A stretch of DNA of 64,000 bases from Sporomusaceae bacterium UBA7701 (GCA_002482545.1 DLGF01000012.1:332814-396813), one strand, 5' to 3'. Positions 1 through 8,646 are shown, numbered from the stretch's first letter. The notes: generated from the sequence alone by a model not told the origin. Numbers and translations: made by a program.

Positions 1-845
1 GGGTCCTTGACTTCGCGGGCGGCACGGTGGTGCACATCCTGTCCGGAGTATCCGGCCTGGTAGTGGCTCTGGTGCTCGGCAAGCGCAAGGGCTACGGCAG
101 CGACGTCATGCTGCCCCACCACCTGCCGATGACGGTGCTCGGCGCAGCCTTGCTGTGGTTCGGCTGGTTCGGCTTCAACGCCGGCAGCGCTCTCGGCGCC
201 AACGGGCTGGCCGCCAGCGCCTTTGTGGTGACCAACACGGCGGCAAGCGCCGCTGCGGTGGCCTGGGTGTCGGCGGAATGGTACCACCGCGGCAAACCGA
301 CCATCCTCGGCGCGGCCAGCGGCTGCATTGCCGGGCTGGTCGCCATCACCCCCGGCGCCGGGTTCGTCGGCCCGCTCTCCTCGGTTATCATCGGCTTGGT
401 CGCCGGCGGTGGCTGCTATCTCGCCGTCGGCATCCTGAAGGCCAAGTTGGGCTACGACGACTCGCTGGATGCCTTCGGCGTCCACGGCATCGGCGGCACC
501 TGGGGAGCCGTCGCCACCGGTCTTTTCGCTTCGAAGGACATCAACCCGGCGGGAGCCGACGGCCTGTTCTTCGGCAATGCCGGCCAATTGGCGACCCAGT
601 TGGCGGGCGTCGCCGCCAGCTGGATCTTCGCCGCCGCCATGACCTTCCTGATCCTGAAAGCCATCGGCCTTATCCTGCCCCTGCGCGCCAACGCCGAGCA
701 GGAGGTGCGGGGCCTCGACATCACCGAGCACGGCGAGCGGGGCTACGCCTATCAGGACTTTCTCACCGGCTCGCCCATCCTTCACCGCGGGCTGTCTCCG
801 GAAAAACCCGTTTCCGCCACCCAGGCCAGTCTGACCAATTCGTAG
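1..845 (+). CDS. amt: Ammonium transporter Amt, 5' truncated by the window edge
   Basis: This is the C-terminal 280 residues of an Amt/Mep/Rh ammonium channel in the inner membrane. The reading frame is open from base 3, before any start codon, so the gene begins outside the window. It opens with the family stretch LDFAGGTVVH and carries the conserved DAFGVHGIGGTWG segment with one of the two pore histidines (VHGIGG). Several hydrophobic membrane segments follow, then a hydrophilic cytoplasmic tail. The PII gene starts 12 bases downstream, the classic amt-glnK pair in which PII plugs the channel. Family assignment is secure. Confidence 0.95.
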   Translation, partial: VLDFAGGTVVHILSGVSGLVVALVLGKRKGYGSDVMLPHHLPMTVLGAALLWFGWFGFNAGSALGANGLAASAFVVTNTAASAAAVAWVSAEWYHRGKPTILGAASGCIAGLVAITPGAGFVGPLSSVIIGLVAGGGCYLAVGILKAKLGYDDSLDAFGVHGIGGTWGAVATGLFASKDINPAGADGLFFGNAGQLATQLAGVAASWIFAAAMTFLILKAIGLILPLRANAEQEVRGLDITEHGERGYAYQDFLTGSPILHRGLSPEKPVSATQASLTNS

Positions 846-857
846 GAGGCAAGCATC

Positions 858-1220
858 ATGCGTAAAATTACGAAGATCGACATCATCACCCGGCCGGAAA
901 AGCTGGAGGAACTCAAGGAAGCGCTGAACGCCATCGCCGTGACCGGGATGACGGTCACCCAGGTGTTCGGCTGCGGGCTGCAAAAAGGCCATACGGAAGT
1001 GTACCGGGGGCAGGAAGTCCATGTCACCCTGCTGCCGATGGTCAAGATCGAGGTCGTCGTCTGCGAGGTGCCGGTGGAAAAGGTGGTCGACACCGCCAAG
1101 CGGGTATGCCGGACCGGCAAGGTCGGCGACGGCAAAATCTTCGTCTACCCGCTGGAAAACGCCGTGCGGATCCGGACCGGCGAAGAGGGCGATATCGCCA
1201 TCATGGATCCCAAAAGCTAG
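858..1220 (+). CDS. glnK: Nitrogen regulatory protein PII (GlnB/GlnK family)
   Basis: This 120-residue protein has the usual PII length and fold signatures: GMTVTQVFGCG, QKGHTEVYRG at the T-loop base, and TGKVGDGKIFV with RIRTGEEGD near the C-terminus, which bind ATP/ADP and 2-oxoglutarate. A GGAGG site sits 8 bases before the ATG. It directly follows amt, so its likely job is gating that channel. The T-loop residue equivalent to the uridylylated Tyr51 of E. coli GlnB is a valine here (residue 54, in RGQEV), so control by uridylylation is not expected. A terminator follows at once. Confidence 0.95.
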   Translation: MRKITKIDIITRPEKLEELKEALNAIAVTGMTVTQVFGCGLQKGHTEVYRGQEVHVTLLPMVKIEVVVCEVPVEKVVDTAKRVCRTGKVGDGKIFVYPLENAVRIRTGEEGDIAIMDPKS

Positions 1221-1230
1221 CCATTCTCCC

Positions 1231-1256
1231 AGCCGGCCTTCGCGCCGGCTTTTTTT
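1231..1256 (+). terminator. Intrinsic terminator of amt-glnK
   Basis: A 7-bp GC stem, AGCCGGC paired with GCCGGCT around a 6-base loop, is followed by seven T residues. It lies 10 bases after the PII stop codon. Confidence 0.9.
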
Positions 1257-1285
1257 ATGGCGCTACGCGCCGGCCCGAAAAAGAA

Positions 1286-1528
1286 AAGGAAGCAGCTCGG
1301 CTGCTTCCTTGATTGTTGACAGACCAGGCTGGCGAGAAAGGTCCAGATGCAAGGCGCACCGGAAGAGCGCGCGGCGCCGCGTACTTCGGGCGTACGCAAG
1401 CAAGCGCTCTGAGGAGCAAGTGCGCAAGTTCTTAGCGCGCATGCGCTTAGAACTGCGGCCTACCTCTTGCGGGTGCGCCGCAGATGGGCCTTTCTCGCCA
1501 GCCTGAGGAAGCAGCGGGGCTGCTTCCT
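1286..1528. repeat. Branched palindromic element between two copies of one hairpin
   Basis: Two near-identical hairpins with AGGAAGCAG/CTGCTTCCT stems lie at 1286-1310 and 1506-1528, and both are followed by TTGATT. Between them is an 18-bp stem (1327-1344 with 1486-1503, one G-U pair), an 8-bp stem (1353-1360 with 1472-1479), and inside it two arms: 1364-1370 with 1404-1410 carrying a GCGTAC/GTACGC hairpin, and 1427-1438 with 1443-1454. No convincing reading frame runs through it. It may be a small non-autonomous mobile repeat or a structured RNA. The region from 1221 to 1568 otherwise holds only the glnK terminator. Confidence 0.75.
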
Positions 1529-1568
1529 TGATTCGGCCGGCGCCGCCGCGTGTTTGGCAACGGCGGTC

Positions 1569-1709
1569 CTAGCCGCATTTTCCTTTTTCTTTACATTGGC
1601 TGCAGTTCCCGTTGCAGGGCGCGAGCAGCAGTTTATAGCAGCGCGGGCAGCGGATTTCCGCCTGTGTCAGCCGATAGCCGCACTGCGGACAGATTTTTTG
1701 GCTCCCCAC
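1569..1709 (-). CDS. Small Cys-rich zinc-ribbon-like protein downstream of feoB
   Basis: This 46-residue protein starts at a GTG preceded by AAGGGAG at good spacing, 14 bases after the feoB stop. It has eight cysteines in pairs: CPQC, CPRC, then CNGNCSQC and a final KGKCG. The first two pairs look like a zinc ribbon; the C-terminal cluster could bind iron or zinc. Position suggests a role with FeoB, like other small FeoB-associated Cys-rich proteins, but I do not recognise a named family and the function is inference. Confidence 0.7.
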   Translation of the reverse strand: MGSQKICPQCGYRLTQAEIRCPRCYKLLLAPCNGNCSQCKEKGKCG

Positions 1710-1723
1710 AGCAATCACTCCCT

Positions 1724-3568
1724 TTAGAGAACGAGCCGGGCGACCAGCCCGCCGACCACGAAGGCCGCGATCCAGGAGCCGACCCAGATGGCGATCCCTT
1801 CCCGGGTCCCCCGCTCCTTCAGCATGATCATGACCGAGGCGATGCAGGGCACGAACAGGGTGATGACGACGAGCGAGATGAGGGTCTGCTCCGGGCTGAG
1901 CGCCATGTCGGTGAGCCCGGCGGCGCCGAAGTCGCGGCGGATCATGCCCATGATGAATACGTTGGCGGCTTCCTTCGGCAGAAACAGCATTCCCGTGGTG
2001 ACCGGCGCCAGCCAGATCTGGATGTCCTCCAGCAGGCCGGTAAGGTCCAGCACCGTGATGAGCAGCGCGCCGAGCATGAAGAGCGGCGCCGCCTCCCGCA
2101 AAAAGGCGTAGGATTTGGTGACCGTCTTCTTCAGGACGTTCTCGCCCCGGGGCAGTCGGATCGGCGGCAGGTCGATGAGGAGATCGGTCGACTCCCCGGG
2201 CAGCACGCGGTTCAGCACCTTGCCGACAAGGCCGAGAACCAGGACCAGCACTCCGATATAGATGGCGATATATTTCGTTCCCAGTCCGGCCAGCATGCCG
2301 GCGATCACGCCGAGCTGCGCCGAGCAGGGAATCGCCAGGCCGAGGACGGCGGTGGCAATGGTCCGCTCCCGCGAGGAGCCAAGAATCCGGGTGGTGATGG
2401 TGGCCATGGTCACGCAGCCGAAACCGAGGATCATGGGGATGATCGCCCGCCCGTTGAGGCCGATGGTGTTCATCAGGCGATCGACCAGGGCCGCCACGCG
2501 GGGCAGGTAGCCCGAGTCCTCCATGAGCGAGAGGATGAAATAGAAGCCCACCACGAGCGGCAACAGCAGGCCGACCAGATAGGTGACCGTCATGGTTGCC
2601 AGGCCGAACTCGCCGGTAAGGATGGTGCCGACCGCCGAGTCCGGGCTGACGAAGCGCCCTACGAAGTCGCGGACCGCGGGCTCGTAGAGGCCCTGCATCA
2701 GCGTTTCCTCGGTAAAGCCGACGATGTCCTGGGCGACTACCACGCCGATGATATAGTACATGGCATACAGCGCCGCCATAAAAATCGGCACGCCGGTAAC
2801 CGGGCGCAGCATCCAGCGGCCGAGGCGGGTGGAAAAATTCGCGCCCTCGCTCGACTCGGAAACCACATGCCCGAGAATATCGTTGACCCGGTTGCGGCGT
2901 TCCTGGTAGATGCCTTCCCGGCCGGAGCCGGGGGCGACGCCGTGGGTGGCCGCCACTTCCTCGTCGCCCTCCAGCACCAGCAGCGCTTCCGGCGACGAGC
3001 CAATACATCGGATCATTTCCTGAATTTCAGTCTTGAGCTTCGGCGGGACGAGGCCCGGCCGGGCTTCAGGCAGCCGCTTCCTGAGTTCTTTCATTCCCTG
3101 GCCTTTGACCGCCACCGCCGGGACGACCGGCACGCCAAGGAGGTGCTCCAGGAGGTCCAGATCGATTTTAACGCCCTGGGCCTCAGCCTCGTCCATCATG
3201 TTGAGGGCGACGATCACCGGCAGCCCGGTATCGATAATCTGCAGGGTCAGGAACAAATCGCGTTCGAGGTGCACGGCGTCCACCACGTTGACCACCAGGT
3301 CGGCGGAGAGCACTACATCCCGGGCGACCCGCTCCTCGTCATTAAAGGAGGATATGCCGTAAATCCCCGGGGTGTCGATCACGACGTCGCCGCCGCACCG
3401 GCCGTGGGATATGTCGACGGTCGTGCCGGGAAAGTTGGATACGTCCACATACATGCCGGTGAGGGCGTTGAAAAATACCGATTTGCCGACATTGGGATTG
3501 CCTACGAGGACGATCTTCTTTGCTCCGTCCGGTATCTGAATCTTGGCAAGACAGTTGTGACAATGCAT
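1724..3568 (-). CDS. feoB: Ferrous iron transport protein B
   Basis: FeoB is the membrane Fe2+ permease with a cytoplasmic GTPase-like domain. The 614-residue protein has G1 GNPNVGKS at 23-30, the PGTTVD G2 region near 48, G3 DTPG at 65-68 and G4 NMMD at 123-126, then a helical regulatory domain and a polytopic core with two Gate repeats. It is shorter than E. coli FeoB (773) but complete for the compact form. A CHNC pair near the N-terminus is unusual and might sense metal. GGGAGG precedes the ATG. It follows feoA on the same strand and precedes a Cys-rich mini-protein. Confidence 0.96.
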   Translation of the reverse strand: MHCHNCLAKIQIPDGAKKIVLVGNPNVGKSVFFNALTGMYVDVSNFPGTTVDISHGRCGGDVVIDTPGIYGISSFNDEERVARDVVLSADLVVNVVDAVHLERDLFLTLQIIDTGLPVIVALNMMDEAEAQGVKIDLDLLEHLLGVPVVPAVAVKGQGMKELRKRLPEARPGLVPPKLKTEIQEMIRCIGSSPEALLVLEGDEEVAATHGVAPGSGREGIYQERRNRVNDILGHVVSESSEGANFSTRLGRWMLRPVTGVPIFMAALYAMYYIIGVVVAQDIVGFTEETLMQGLYEPAVRDFVGRFVSPDSAVGTILTGEFGLATMTVTYLVGLLLPLVVGFYFILSLMEDSGYLPRVAALVDRLMNTIGLNGRAIIPMILGFGCVTMATITTRILGSSRERTIATAVLGLAIPCSAQLGVIAGMLAGLGTKYIAIYIGVLVLVLGLVGKVLNRVLPGESTDLLIDLPPIRLPRGENVLKKTVTKSYAFLREAAPLFMLGALLITVLDLTGLLEDIQIWLAPVTTGMLFLPKEAANVFIMGMIRRDFGAAGLTDMALSPEQTLISLVVITLFVPCIASVMIMLKERGTREGIAIWVGSWIAAFVVGGLVARLVL

Positions 3569-3581
3569 ACGAGGTCCCTCC

Positions 3582-3800
3582 CTACGCCGGCTTCACTTCA
3601 ATATTTTCGGCAAGGCGGCGACCAATGGCGATTTCCTGACGGCCCTTGGCTACGATCACCGGGCCGGCCGGAAGCTTTTCGGCACATTCGATGCGGGCTC
3701 CCACCGCGATCCCAAAGCGGATGGCCTGGGCGCGGACGGTATCATTGGCGATGGCTACGACTTCAACATTCTGACCGCGTTTGGCTTGGGCCAGTGTCAT
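3582..3800 (-). CDS. feoA: Ferrous iron transport protein A
   Basis: This 72-residue SH3-like FeoA protein assists FeoB. The internal ATG at 3800 is chosen because AGGAGGTGATC lies just before it; an upstream in-frame start would read through that site. FeoA hallmarks include the LAQAKRGQ start, the central RAQAIRFGI region and a C-terminal IAIGRRLAENIEV stretch. It lies 13 bases ahead of feoB and is the first gene of the operon. Iron-dependent control is expected; candidate operators lie upstream. Confidence 0.9.
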   Translation of the reverse strand: MTLAQAKRGQNVEVVAIANDTVRAQAIRFGIAVGARIECAEKLPAGPVIVAKGRQEIAIGRRLAENIEVKPA

Positions 3801-3824
3801 GATGATCACCTCCTGTATGATGCG

Positions 3825-3872
3825 TATTCTCAATAAACCGGAAAATAATGGCCTTTGAAATTTATTCTCAAT
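3825..3872 (-). promoter_or_regulatory. Candidate Fur-type operator repeats upstream of feoA
   Basis: The ten-base word ATTGAGAATA (read on the minus strand) occurs twice, at 3863-3872 and 3825-3834, 38 bases apart, in an AT-rich promoter region. Its GAGAAT core resembles a Fur-box hexamer (GATAAT), but neither copy is a full 19-bp palindrome. Assignment to Fur rather than another metalloregulator is inference from the feoAB context. Confidence 0.4.
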
Positions 3873-3990
3873 TACAGTGTAATAATTCCGACCTTATTTG
3901 TCAAGATTCATTCGGCGTCCCTCCCTGACCAGAAGCAGGCCAAAGGAAGACAAAAGCGGACTAAAGCCGAAAAAAACGCCGGAAAACAAA

Positions 3991-4021
3991 AATCTCTATC
4001 TCCGCAGCGGAAATAGAGATT
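3991..4021 (-). terminator. Intrinsic terminator of serS
   Basis: On the minus strand a 9-bp stem AATCTCTAT/ATAGAGATT is followed by TTTTG, 46 bases after the serS stop codon. Confidence 0.85.
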
Positions 4022-4066
4022 ATGGTTATTAAGCGCCGGTTTCGCAACCAGGGCCCGCAGGGTTCA

Positions 4067-5338
4067 TTAAGCTTTTATCACGTCTACTCCCATGTAGGGA
4101 CGGAGCACTTCCGGGATCACGACCGAGCCGTCGGGCTGCTGGCAGTTCTCCAGGATGGCGGCCACCGTCCGGCCGATGGCGACGCCCGAGCCGTTGAGGG
4201 TATGAACATATTCGGGCTTGGCCTTGGGGTCCCGGCGGAACTTGATGTCGGCGCGGCGGGCCTGATACTCCTCGAAGTTCGAGCAGGAAGAGATCTCCCG
4301 GTACCGGTTGAAGCTCGGCAGCCAGACTTCCAGGTCATAGGTTTTCGCGGACGCCGCTCCCATATCGCCGGTGCAAAGGAGCATGACCCGGTAAGGCAGC
4401 CCCAGCAGTTGAAGCACCCGTTCGGCGTTGTTGGTCAGCTTCTCGAGCTCGTCGTAGGAGTTCTCCGGCAGGCTGAACTTGACCAGTTCGACCTTGTTGA
4501 ACTCGTGCTGGCGAATGAGGCCGCGGGTATCGCGGCCCGCCGCCCCGGCCTCGGCCCGGAAGCAGGCGCTGTAGGCGGCGTAGTAAAAGGGCAGGCTGGC
4601 TCCGTCGAGGATTTCCTGGCGGTGATAGTTGGTCACCGGCACTTCGGCGGTGGGAATGAGATAATAGTCCAGCCCCTCCAGTTTGAACATATCCTGGGCG
4701 AACTTCGGCAGCTGGCCGGTGCCGACCATGCTGTCGCGGTTGACGATGAACGGCGGGAAAAATTCGGTAAAACCGTGCTCGCGGGTATGCAGATCGAGCA
4801 TGAAGTTGATCAGCGACCGCTCAAGGCGCGAGCCCAGGCCGCGATAGAAGGTGAACCGCGCCCCGGTGACTTTGCCGCCCCGTTCGAAGTCCAGGATGCC
4901 AAGCCGCTCGCCGATATCCCAGTGGGGCAGCGGCTCAAATTCAAAGGCCGCAGGAGTCCCCCAGCGGCGGACTTCGACGTTGGCCTCCTCGTCCCGGCCT
5001 ACCGGCACGGTATGGTGGGGAATATTGGGAATGCCCAGAACAAAGGCCTGAAGGTCATTTTCGATTTCCTTGAGCTTGGCGTCGAGTTCGGCAATGCGGT
5101 CCCCGACCTCGCGCATTTCGAGGATCATGGCGTCGGCTTGCTGGCCGGCCTTTTTCAGGCGGCTAATCTCCTGGGACACGGTATTGCGTTTATTTTTAAG
5201 GGATTCGACTTCCGTCAGGAGCTCGCGCCGCTGCCTTTCCAGAGCGAGGAAGTCCTCCAGCCCCAGCTCCAGACCGCGGTTTTTCAGCGCCTGAACGACC
5301 TTCTCGGGATTGTCGCGAACAAATTTAATATCAAGCAT
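4067..5338 (-). CDS. serS: Seryl-tRNA synthetase
   Basis: This class II aminoacyl-tRNA synthetase charges tRNA-Ser. The 423 residues cover the family length. The N-terminus MLDIKFVRDNPEKV leads into the long coiled-coil tRNA arm (about 30-100). Catalytic motifs follow: GTGQLPKF, the TAEVPVTN motif, motif 2 with CFRAEAGAAGRDTRG, and motif 3 with LNGSGVAIGRT near the end. AAGGAGG precedes the ATG. Although many Firmicutes serS genes carry a T-box, I see no T-box consensus in the 230 bases upstream. Confidence 0.97.
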   Translation of the reverse strand: MLDIKFVRDNPEKVVQALKNRGLELGLEDFLALERQRRELLTEVESLKNKRNTVSQEISRLKKAGQQADAMILEMREVGDRIAELDAKLKEIENDLQAFVLGIPNIPHHTVPVGRDEEANVEVRRWGTPAAFEFEPLPHWDIGERLGILDFERGGKVTGARFTFYRGLGSRLERSLINFMLDLHTREHGFTEFFPPFIVNRDSMVGTGQLPKFAQDMFKLEGLDYYLIPTAEVPVTNYHRQEILDGASLPFYYAAYSACFRAEAGAAGRDTRGLIRQHEFNKVELVKFSLPENSYDELEKLTNNAERVLQLLGLPYRVMLLCTGDMGAASAKTYDLEVWLPSFNRYREISSCSNFEEYQARRADIKFRRDPKAKPEYVHTLNGSGVAIGRTVAAILENCQQPDGSVVIPEVLRPYMGVDVIKA

Positions 5339-5570
5339 ATCGGGAAACCTCCTTAGATTTGCGGAAAGCTCTGCTCCGCCCTATACATGGTTATATACGG
5401 TCTATCAGGAGCGCGGATTCCTGACAGACGAAAACCCCCGCCGCGAAGGTCGGGAGCTATTTCCTTCCGTCAGCGCCTTTCCGCCGGATGCGGCCGGCGA
5501 GTTCGGCCCGGGCCCCGGAATTACATCCCGCTTTGATTTTGTCGGTTAGTCTATGCGGTTTACCCGCCGG

Positions 5571-6599
5571 CTATTCAGCCGGCCGGCCGGCTCCATGGCC
5601 GTGGGCACCCTGATATTTCCGGGAAAGGTTCTTGTGAATGCTGACAAATGACAGGAAGCTGCAGCAGACCACCGGGTCAAACTGGGTTCCGGAGCAGCGC
5701 CGTATTTCCTCCAGCGTATTTTCCACGCTGAGGGGAGAACGGTAGCAGCGGTTGCTGGTCATGGCGTCGTAGGAATCGCAAAGCGCCAGCATCCGGCTGA
5801 GGAAAGGAATGTCTTCTCCCGCCAGGCCGGAAGGATACCCGCTGCCGTCATACCGCTCATGGTGGTGCTTTACCACTTCGGAGATGGTGGCAAACCCGTC
5901 GATCTCCTGCAGTATTTCAGCCCCGATCAAGGGATGGCGCCGCATAATGTCAAATTCTTCTTTGGTCAGCCGCCCGGGCTTATTCAGGATATGCTCGGGA
6001 ATTCCGATTTTGCCGATGTCATGAATAACGCCCACCAGATAGGCAAGGGCCGTCTGCTCGGCGGAACAGTGAAGGTGCTCCGCCAGGCCGACCATCAGGG
6101 CCGATACATTTTCCACATGGCGCTTGGTGTTTGTATCCCGAGCGCCAATCGCCTTGGCGAAAGCCTTGATAATATGGAGATTGATGGAACTTAACTCTTT
6201 TTCCATGGATTTGAATTTTTCGATGGGCACGTAGTTGGCGGTAACAAACCCCGGCCGACCGTCATCATCCAGGTGCAGATACGTATTGGCAAGACACCAC
6301 ACGGAGGAACGCCCGGCCCGCCCCGGCAGCGCCACCTCGCTTTCGCGAAATTCCGTGCCTGTCTCCAGGGTCTCGACGGCAGGGCACAGGTAGTTTCCGG
6401 CGATATCTTTTTTTCTGCCGTTGTGCAGGACGTCCGGCAGCGACTTGTATAAGATATCTTCCGGCTTTTTGGCCCATAATTCCAGCACGGACTGGTTGGC
6501 GTAGACGACACGGCAGTTCCTGTCGATCACCATCCAACCACGTGGTGTGCGGGACGAGACGATGTCCAGAATAATTCGCTCGATATCCGGAAGGTGCAT
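5571..6599 (-). CDS. PAS domain HD-GYP protein (putative c-di-GMP phosphodiesterase)
   Basis: This 342-residue cytoplasmic protein has an N-terminal PAS domain (about 10-130, with RGWMVIDRNCRVVYAN) and a C-terminal HD-GYP domain. The metal-binding HD is at 193-194 in VIHDIGKIGIPE and GYP at 254-256 in GSGYPSGLAGEDIP. Known HD-GYP proteins hydrolyse cyclic di-GMP. The start at 6599 is preferred because GGGGGAAG lies 6 bases upstream; an earlier in-frame codon lacks a site. No membrane segments are seen. The ligand sensed by PAS is unknown. Confidence 0.88.
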   Translation of the reverse strand: MHLPDIERIILDIVSSRTPRGWMVIDRNCRVVYANQSVLELWAKKPEDILYKSLPDVLHNGRKKDIAGNYLCPAVETLETGTEFRESEVALPGRAGRSSVWCLANTYLHLDDDGRPGFVTANYVPIEKFKSMEKELSSINLHIIKAFAKAIGARDTNTKRHVENVSALMVGLAEHLHCSAEQTALAYLVGVIHDIGKIGIPEHILNKPGRLTKEEFDIMRRHPLIGAEILQEIDGFATISEVVKHHHERYDGSGYPSGLAGEDIPFLSRMLALCDSYDAMTSNRCYRSPLSVENTLEEIRRCSGTQFDPVVCCSFLSFVSIHKNLSRKYQGAHGHGAGRPAE

Positions 6600-6774
6600 T
6601 TGCCGCTTCCCCCAAAAATAACTCCGCCCGCAAGCCCACACGCGCGTATATACTTATTGTACCCTTCCGGCCGGACAGGCGTCAATAATCGGCGGCAAAT
6701 ATGGCTGGTTATTCCAGCCGCATCCAGCGCAGGATTTCCGCCGTCAAACACGAATAACGTTTTGAGGTGATCTT

Positions 6775-7449
6775 ATGTCTTTTCCAAGCCACTCCGACCT
6801 GGAAAACGCCCTGTTCCATTGCGAGCTTTGTCCGCTCCGCAAAGATGCCATCGGCCCCACTTCCTACAACGGCGCCCCGGACAGTCCCCTGGCCATCGTC
6901 GGCGAAGGACCCGGAGGCGTGGAGGATGATTACGGCGTCCCGCTGGTGGGCCCGTCCGGGCAATTATTGGACAAGGCCCTGGGCAGCGTGGACATTACCA
7001 GAGATAAGGTATATACGACCAATGTCATAAAGTGCCGGCCTAAAAACAACCGCACGCCGACCGTGGAGGAAGGCGTCTTTTGCGCCGAACGCTGGCTGGA
7101 TGAAGAAATGGCGCTTGTCAAGCCCAAGGTGATCATTGCCCTGGGCAGCGTGGCCTTGAAATACTTGCTCGCGCCCGACGCCCGGATTACCAAGGATCGC
7201 GGCCGGTGGTTCGAGACCAAGTACGGCATACCGGCTATCGCCACCTATCATCCGGCTTATCTGCTGCGGCTGACCGGCAAGGATCTGGTCAAGGCCAAGT
7301 GGGAGGTATTCTATGATCTCAAGGCGGCGGTGGAAAAATGCCGGGAAGCCGCCCCGGACTACGAGCTGAAGTCTCCTGAGCCGCCCGATCTTCTGACCCT
7401 TTTCTCCTCCCGCCGGGAGGAGCGGAAGCAGAAGCGGCGGATGCCTTAG
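6775..7449 (+). CDS. Uracil-DNA glycosylase, family 4 (4Fe-4S)
   Basis: This enzyme excises uracil from DNA. Its 224 residues match the Fe-S UDG family: GEGPGGVED at 43-51 in place of the family 1 catalytic motif, NVIKCRPKNNRTP near 83-95, and ATYHPAYLLR in the C-terminal half. Cysteines 16, 19, 87 and 103 sit where the 4Fe-4S ligands are expected. The Lys/Arg-rich tail from about 205 is an extension. It is divergent from the HD-GYP gene and followed by a strong terminator. Confidence 0.93.
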   Translation: MSFPSHSDLENALFHCELCPLRKDAIGPTSYNGAPDSPLAIVGEGPGGVEDDYGVPLVGPSGQLLDKALGSVDITRDKVYTTNVIKCRPKNNRTPTVEEGVFCAERWLDEEMALVKPKVIIALGSVALKYLLAPDARITKDRGRWFETKYGIPAIATYHPAYLLRLTGKDLVKAKWEVFYDLKAAVEKCREAAPDYELKSPEPPDLLTLFSSRREERKQKRRMP

Positions 7450-7484
7450 CGGGCTTTTTGCCGGAAGCATATCCCAAACCTAAG

Positions 7485-7510
7485 GAGCGCCCCCCGCGGG
7501 GCGCTCTTTT
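7485..7510 (+). terminator. Intrinsic terminator after the uracil-DNA glycosylase gene
   Basis: GAGCGCCCC pairs with GGGGCGCTC around a 4-base loop and is followed by TTTT. Confidence 0.9.
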
Positions 7511-7590
7511 GTTCCAAAAAAATCCACGTCAGAAACCGCTCTTCCCGTCATACATTGTAGCAATAGCTTCAGGGGATGGGAGGGTGGGAA

Positions 7591-8646
7591 ATGAAACCGG
7601 AATCCCAGGTTGGGCCCCTCCGGATCGCCGCCACCTTCGCCGGGACGATCATCGGGGCCGGCTTCGCGTCCGGCCAGGAAATCGTCCAGTTCTTCGTCAG
7701 TTTCGGCTTTCCCGGCTTGGGCGGGGTATTATTGGCCAGCCTGCTGTTCGGCTGGCTCGGCGGCCGCTTGCTGGAGCTTGGCCGCAAGCTAAAAGCAACC
7801 ACCCACTCGCAGGCGATCTATTATTTGTGCGGCCGCCGCTTTGGGCTGCTGCTGGACTGGGCAACGAGCTTCTTTCTGTTCGGCACGTTGTCCATCATGC
7901 TGGCCGGAGCGGCCACGGTAGGCCGCGATTACTTTGACCTTCCGTACCTTGCCAGCATGACAGCCGCCAGCCTCGCCGTCGCCGCCACCGTCCTTTGCGG
8001 CGTAAGGGGCATTTCCGCCGCCAACATGATTATCACGCCCCTGCTGACCTTGTCGATTGTGGGGATTTCTTTTTATTCCTTTGTTTATCATCCGCCCGAC
8101 CCTTCCCTGCTAGTCGTCCCGTCGGTTCCGGAACAGCAGGCCGCCCCGCACTGGCTGCTGGCCAGCATGCTGTATGTCAGCTACAATCTGATGATTAGTT
8201 CTACCGTTCTTGTCCCCCTCGGCGGAACGCTGCGAACCCGCCGGGCGGGTTTCTGGGGCGGAGCTGTCGGCGGCCTTGTGCTGGGGGCCTTGGCGGCCTT
8301 GCTGGCCTCGGTGGTGATGCTGCACCACCCGGAGATCCTCAGCTACGAAGTACCCATCCTGGAGGTTGCCAGCCGCCAGCATGACGTCAATAGTTCGGTC
8401 TACGCCGTTACCCTGCTGGCGGCGATGTACACCACCGCCATCGCCACCCTGTTCGGCTGCGCCACCAAATTGAAAACGACGACGGGTCTTCCTCCCGCCG
8501 TCGCTGTTCCGCTCCTTGTTCTAGCGGCGCTCGGCTGCGGCCAGTTGGGCTTTGCCAACCTCATCCGCCTGCTGTTTCCGCTGTTCGGCGCCACCGCCTT
8601 CTGGTTTACGGTCCGCCTTGCCTGCCTTGCGATTCGAGGAAGGTGA
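7591..8646 (+). CDS. YkvI-like polytopic membrane protein
   Basis: This 351-residue membrane protein has about ten hydrophobic segments and resembles the YkvI/COG3949 group, distantly related to LeuT-fold transporters. FAGTIIGAGFASGQEIVQFF near the N-terminus is the recognisable signature. The ATG at 7591 is chosen because GGGAGGGTGG precedes it; an ATG 15 bases earlier overlaps that site. Substrate is unknown. Its 3' end overlaps the convergent flavoprotein gene by 41 bases. Confidence 0.8.
   Translation: MKPESQVGPLRIAATFAGTIIGAGFASGQEIVQFFVSFGFPGLGGVLLASLLFGWLGGRLLELGRKLKATTHSQAIYYLCGRRFGLLLDWATSFFLFGTLSIMLAGAATVGRDYFDLPYLASMTAASLAVAATVLCGVRGISAANMIITPLLTLSIVGISFYSFVYHPPDPSLLVVPSVPEQQAAPHWLLASMLYVSYNLMISSTVLVPLGGTLRTRRAGFWGGAVGGLVLGALAALLASVVMLHHPEILSYEVPILEVASRQHDVNSSVYAVTLLAAMYTTAIATLFGCATKLKTTTGLPPAVAVPLLVLAALGCGQLGFANLIRLLFPLFGATAFWFTVRLACLAIRGR

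Noticed and set aside
1550..3802. A 750-residue open frame on the plus strand
   Set aside because: It is the antisense shadow of feoB and feoA: low-complexity His/Asp/Arg-rich translation, no ribosome binding site, and the minus-strand genes have clear motifs.
5339..5570. T-box upstream of serS
   Set aside because: No GGGTGGNACCGCG-like sequence or stem I features on the minus strand.
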